Source: Nitrospira sp.
Lineage (GTDB): Bacteria > Nitrospirota > Nitrospiria > Nitrospirales > Nitrospiraceae
Direction of reading: 5' to 3'
Assembly: GCA_020697375.1 (NCBI GenBank)
Contig: JAJFBJ010000140.1
Span: 1 to 7,413, forward strand
DNA: 7,413 nucleotides
A model generated the notes under the pieces. It ran no database searches. It was not told the origin of the DNA and saw only the letters and a list, made by a program, of their open reading frames with translations. The translations under genes and the position numbers were made by a program. Numbering within the stretch: the first letter of the stretch is position 1; each line of letters starts with the position of its first letter. Below are positions 6,080-7,413 of this stretch, one piece after another.

Positions 6080-6083
6080 CCCA
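6080..6083. repeat. 4-bp target-site duplication (second copy)
   Basis: This is the CCCA copy on the orfA side of the IS; see the copy at 4867-4870. Confidence 0.9.
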
Positions 6084-6292
6084 TACTTGTACGTCCCGAA
6101 AGTGTTGAGTGTAACTTCCTTTCCAAAAACCAACTCAGAGGCGGCTTGCTTCGTTCGCGTGCTGTAGGCTTGGCCATTCTCAGGGCAGTCTATGCCATTG
6201 AGTCGAATACGTTCGGCGTGGTGGTTGTGCAGGACCTCGATGGTGTCGCTGTCAAGGATGGAAACGATCAGAAAAAGTGGTGTGCGATCCAA
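6080..6292 (-). pseudogene. Thermonuclease-like protein, N-terminal part cut off by an IS
   Basis: From TTG 6292 the frame reads LIVSILDSDTIEVLHNHHAE, then RIRLNGIDCPE and FGKEVTLNTFGTYKYG, where the IS breaks it. Compared with S. aureus nuclease, Asp16, Arg30, Asp35 and Glu38 match Asp21, Arg35, Asp40 and Glu43; the usual Gly of DGDT is Ser15. Catalytic Arg87 is on the other side of the IS. The product now ends after C-K-L-P-V-N in the inverted repeat, so the enzyme, a Ca-dependent DNA/RNA nuclease in active relatives, should be dead. The start is doubtful: no ribosome site is present, a stop lies three codons upstream (6302-6304), and the signal peptide usual in this group is missing. The 5' end may already have been lost before the insertion. 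Confidence 0.88.
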
Positions 6293-6337
6293 TGATTGAA
6301 GCTACCGTCTCGGACATAACCAGGGTGAAGACACGGG

Positions 6338-6472
6338 CTAACGGCCCCCAGCATTGGGAAATGGGATGACCGGAGGCGGTAACACCATCGGAGTAGGAGG
6401 CGGAACGCGCATGCTGTTGAAGCCCCGATTCATGTATCCGCCGAGGAACGGCGAGTAGCCGGTGAGACGAAA
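6338..6472 (-). pseudogene. Proline-rich C-terminal fragment, unknown
   Basis: Between stops at 6473-6475 and 6338-6340 the minus strand encodes 44 residues, including GYSPFLGGYMNRGFNS, then a proline-rich tail (MRVPPPTPMVLPPPVIPF, then PNAGGR). The composition looks like the end of a secreted or low-complexity protein. An internal ATG (6431-6433) would give only 31 residues. No family is recognised. It lies just upstream of the broken SNase and could be the relic of a short gene or chance. Confidence 0.3.
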
Positions 6473-6514
6473 CTACAGGTCCATCCTTCATCGAATCTGC
6501 CGCCAGCACCTCAA

Positions 6515-6682
6515 TTAAGTGGGCAGGCCAGAAGGGTCCGGAGCGCTTGTGTCCATCCGAATCAAGTCAGCTTGTTTCTGGCGGATGACTTCTAACAGGC
6601 GGTCTTGATCCGTAATCAAGGCAGTAAGCCGACCAATTGCGGCAACAAGAAAGGTGTTGATTGGCCTCACAGCAGCGAGAGC
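6515..6682 (-). pseudogene. Short ORF fragment of unknown function
   Basis: The minus-strand frame between stops at 6683-6685 and 6515-6517 reads INTFLVAAIGRLTALITDQD, then RLLEVIRQKQADLIRMD and a short PDPSGLPT tail. The composition is protein-like and mostly helical, with a natural-looking hydrophilic end. No start with a good ribosome site is seen; GTG 6668-6670 is possible. It may be the C-terminal part of a decayed gene. No function can be given. Confidence 0.35.
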
Positions 6683-6766
6683 CTACCTTGTCCAAGTGTC
6701 AGCTGCAATTTGATGGTATTCGGCCGAAGGAAAGAAGATCGGGCGATTGATTATGGGCAACCGGGT

Positions 6767-6976
6767 TTAGGCTGCGCTTTGTTTCCCTTCTCCAGTAGCC
6801 TCGTCCTCTCCTCTATGTCTAGCCAGTGCAGTACTATCGAACAACGTACTTGCCTTCCCTGCTTGCTGTTGAAGCGCTTCCAACTCTTTGGAAACGGGTT
6901 TCAAATTCTTGTCGAGTGCCGTTAGCCTGTCAATACTTGCCCGTATCCTGCATCTTGCATTAGAGCGAAAGCTCAT
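6767..6976 (-). CDS. Hypothetical 69-residue helical protein, possibly frameshifted
   Basis: ATG 6974-6976 overlaps the end of the upstream FG-GAP gene by 17 bases. The first 45 residues (for example RIRASIDRLTALDKNLKP and VSKELEALQQQAGKAS) look like an amphipathic coil. The end RHRGEDEATGEGKQSAA is less natural. Another frame over the same bases reads LHWLDIEERTRLLEKGNKAQ and ends PKPGCP, which looks more protein-like, so a frameshift near 6830 is possible. AGGGG touches the ATG and is too close to serve it. No family is recognised. Treat it as a doubtful or decayed gene. Confidence 0.3.
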   Translation of the reverse strand: MSFRSNARCRIRASIDRLTALDKNLKPVSKELEALQQQAGKASTLFDSTALARHRGEDEATGEGKQSAA

Positions 6977-7413
6977 CCCCTAAGGAAAAGAAATAGACGG
7001 CCCCGCTATTCGGGGCGCTATTGTCCGCTTGATTGCCATTGATTCCAGTTGCATTGCTGTCTTCACGGTAAGCTCCAACGGCCAGGCTATCCCCAGTAAG
7101 GGCGAGACTTACCCCAAATTCATAATCGGCATTCGAGTTGGAGGCTTTCAGATAGGCCTTCTGAATCCACATCCCGCCGCTACGCGTGAACAGATAGACA
7201 GCGCCGCTGAGAGGGGCGTTACTGTTTCCCTGCTCGCCATTAATGCCGGTCCCATCGCTATTCTCGGTCCATGAGCTCACGGCGAGGAGGTCTCCCAAGA
7301 CCGCGACACGACCGCCGAAATTATGATTTGCTCCAGCGTTTGAAGCTTTCAGATAGGCTTGCTGAGCCCAAACGCCAGCGCTCCGCGTGAACACATAGGC
7401 AGCTCCACTGTTT
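6960..7413 (-). CDS. FG-GAP / beta-propeller repeat protein, C-terminal end (partial)
   Basis: The frame enters from beyond the right edge and ends at TAA 6960-6962, leaving 150 residues. It consists of NSGAAY, two consecutive 67-residue repeats (coding 7194-7394 and 6993-7193) and a 10-residue tail, FFSLGDELSL. Each repeat runs [VL]FTRS-x-G-x-W-x-Q, AYLKASN, F-G, a GD-x-LAV strand, then an acidic loop (ENSDGTGING or EDSNATGING) and SGAVY. This is the FG-GAP type of integrin-like propeller blade; the acidic loops resemble calcium sites. Relatives are large secreted or cell-surface proteins with many such blades. The role is probably adhesive or structural, but no partner can be named. The third repeat stops after its first two residues, so the end is abrupt. 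GTG 7394 is not the start, since the frame stays open to the edge. Confidence 0.8.
   Translation of the reverse strand, partial: NSGAAYVFTRSAGVWAQQAYLKASNAGANHNFGGRVAVLGDLLAVSSWTENSDGTGINGEQGNSNAPLSGAVYLFTRSGGMWIQKAYLKASNSNADYEFGVSLALTGDSLAVGAYREDSNATGINGNQADNSAPNSGAVYFFSLGDELSL

Overview
The window looks like an accessory, partly decayed stretch of a bacterial chromosome. The family mix fits Nitrospirota (Nitrospira-like): a serS end with a tRNA-Ser remnant behind it, a protein with a PEP/VPLPA-CTERM-like C-terminus, an FG-GAP repeat protein, a staphylococcal-nuclease homologue and fibronectin-III debris. That assignment is inference from family content; no taxonomic marker is complete here.

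Left part (1-1700). The window opens in the last 37 codons of seryl-tRNA synthetase, followed 46 bases later by the 5' half of a tRNA-Ser(UGA). The tRNA loses recognisable sequence just after the anticodon loop and has no T-arm or 3' acceptor strand. About 1.5 kb without a convincing intact gene follows. It holds two recognisable relics: a cysteine-rich phage/mobile-element-type small protein (+ strand, about 556-795) and a fibronectin type III fragment (- strand, 910-1074). This is the usual look of a tRNA-adjacent integration hot spot whose cargo has decayed.

Middle part (1700-4550). Two intact genes lie here on the + strand. The first encodes a secreted 236-residue protein with a signal peptide and a C-terminal tripartite sorting-signal-like tail. 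The second encodes a 540-residue FAD-dependent GMC-type oxidoreductase. About 500 bases separate them, holding several hairpins, a probable terminator and a perfect 7-bp-arm palindrome just upstream of the oxidoreductase. The two genes are therefore probably separate transcription units.

Right part (4550-7413, - strand). A thermonuclease-like (SNase) gene is split by an IS3-family element of 1209 bp (4871-6079). The element has long terminal inverted repeats, a CCCA target duplication, orfA and orfB, and an A-AAA-AAG frameshift site. Removing the element and one CCCA restores a continuous 143-codon SNase frame across the join. Upstream of SNase lie three short ORF fragments of unknown function and then the C-terminal end of an FG-GAP/beta-propeller repeat protein (two 67-residue repeats), which runs in from beyond the right edge.

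No CRISPR array, complete tRNA, rRNA or complete defence system is visible. The clearest finding is the fully resolved IS insertion. The most open questions are the truncated tRNA-Ser and the GMC enzyme with an altered active-site position.
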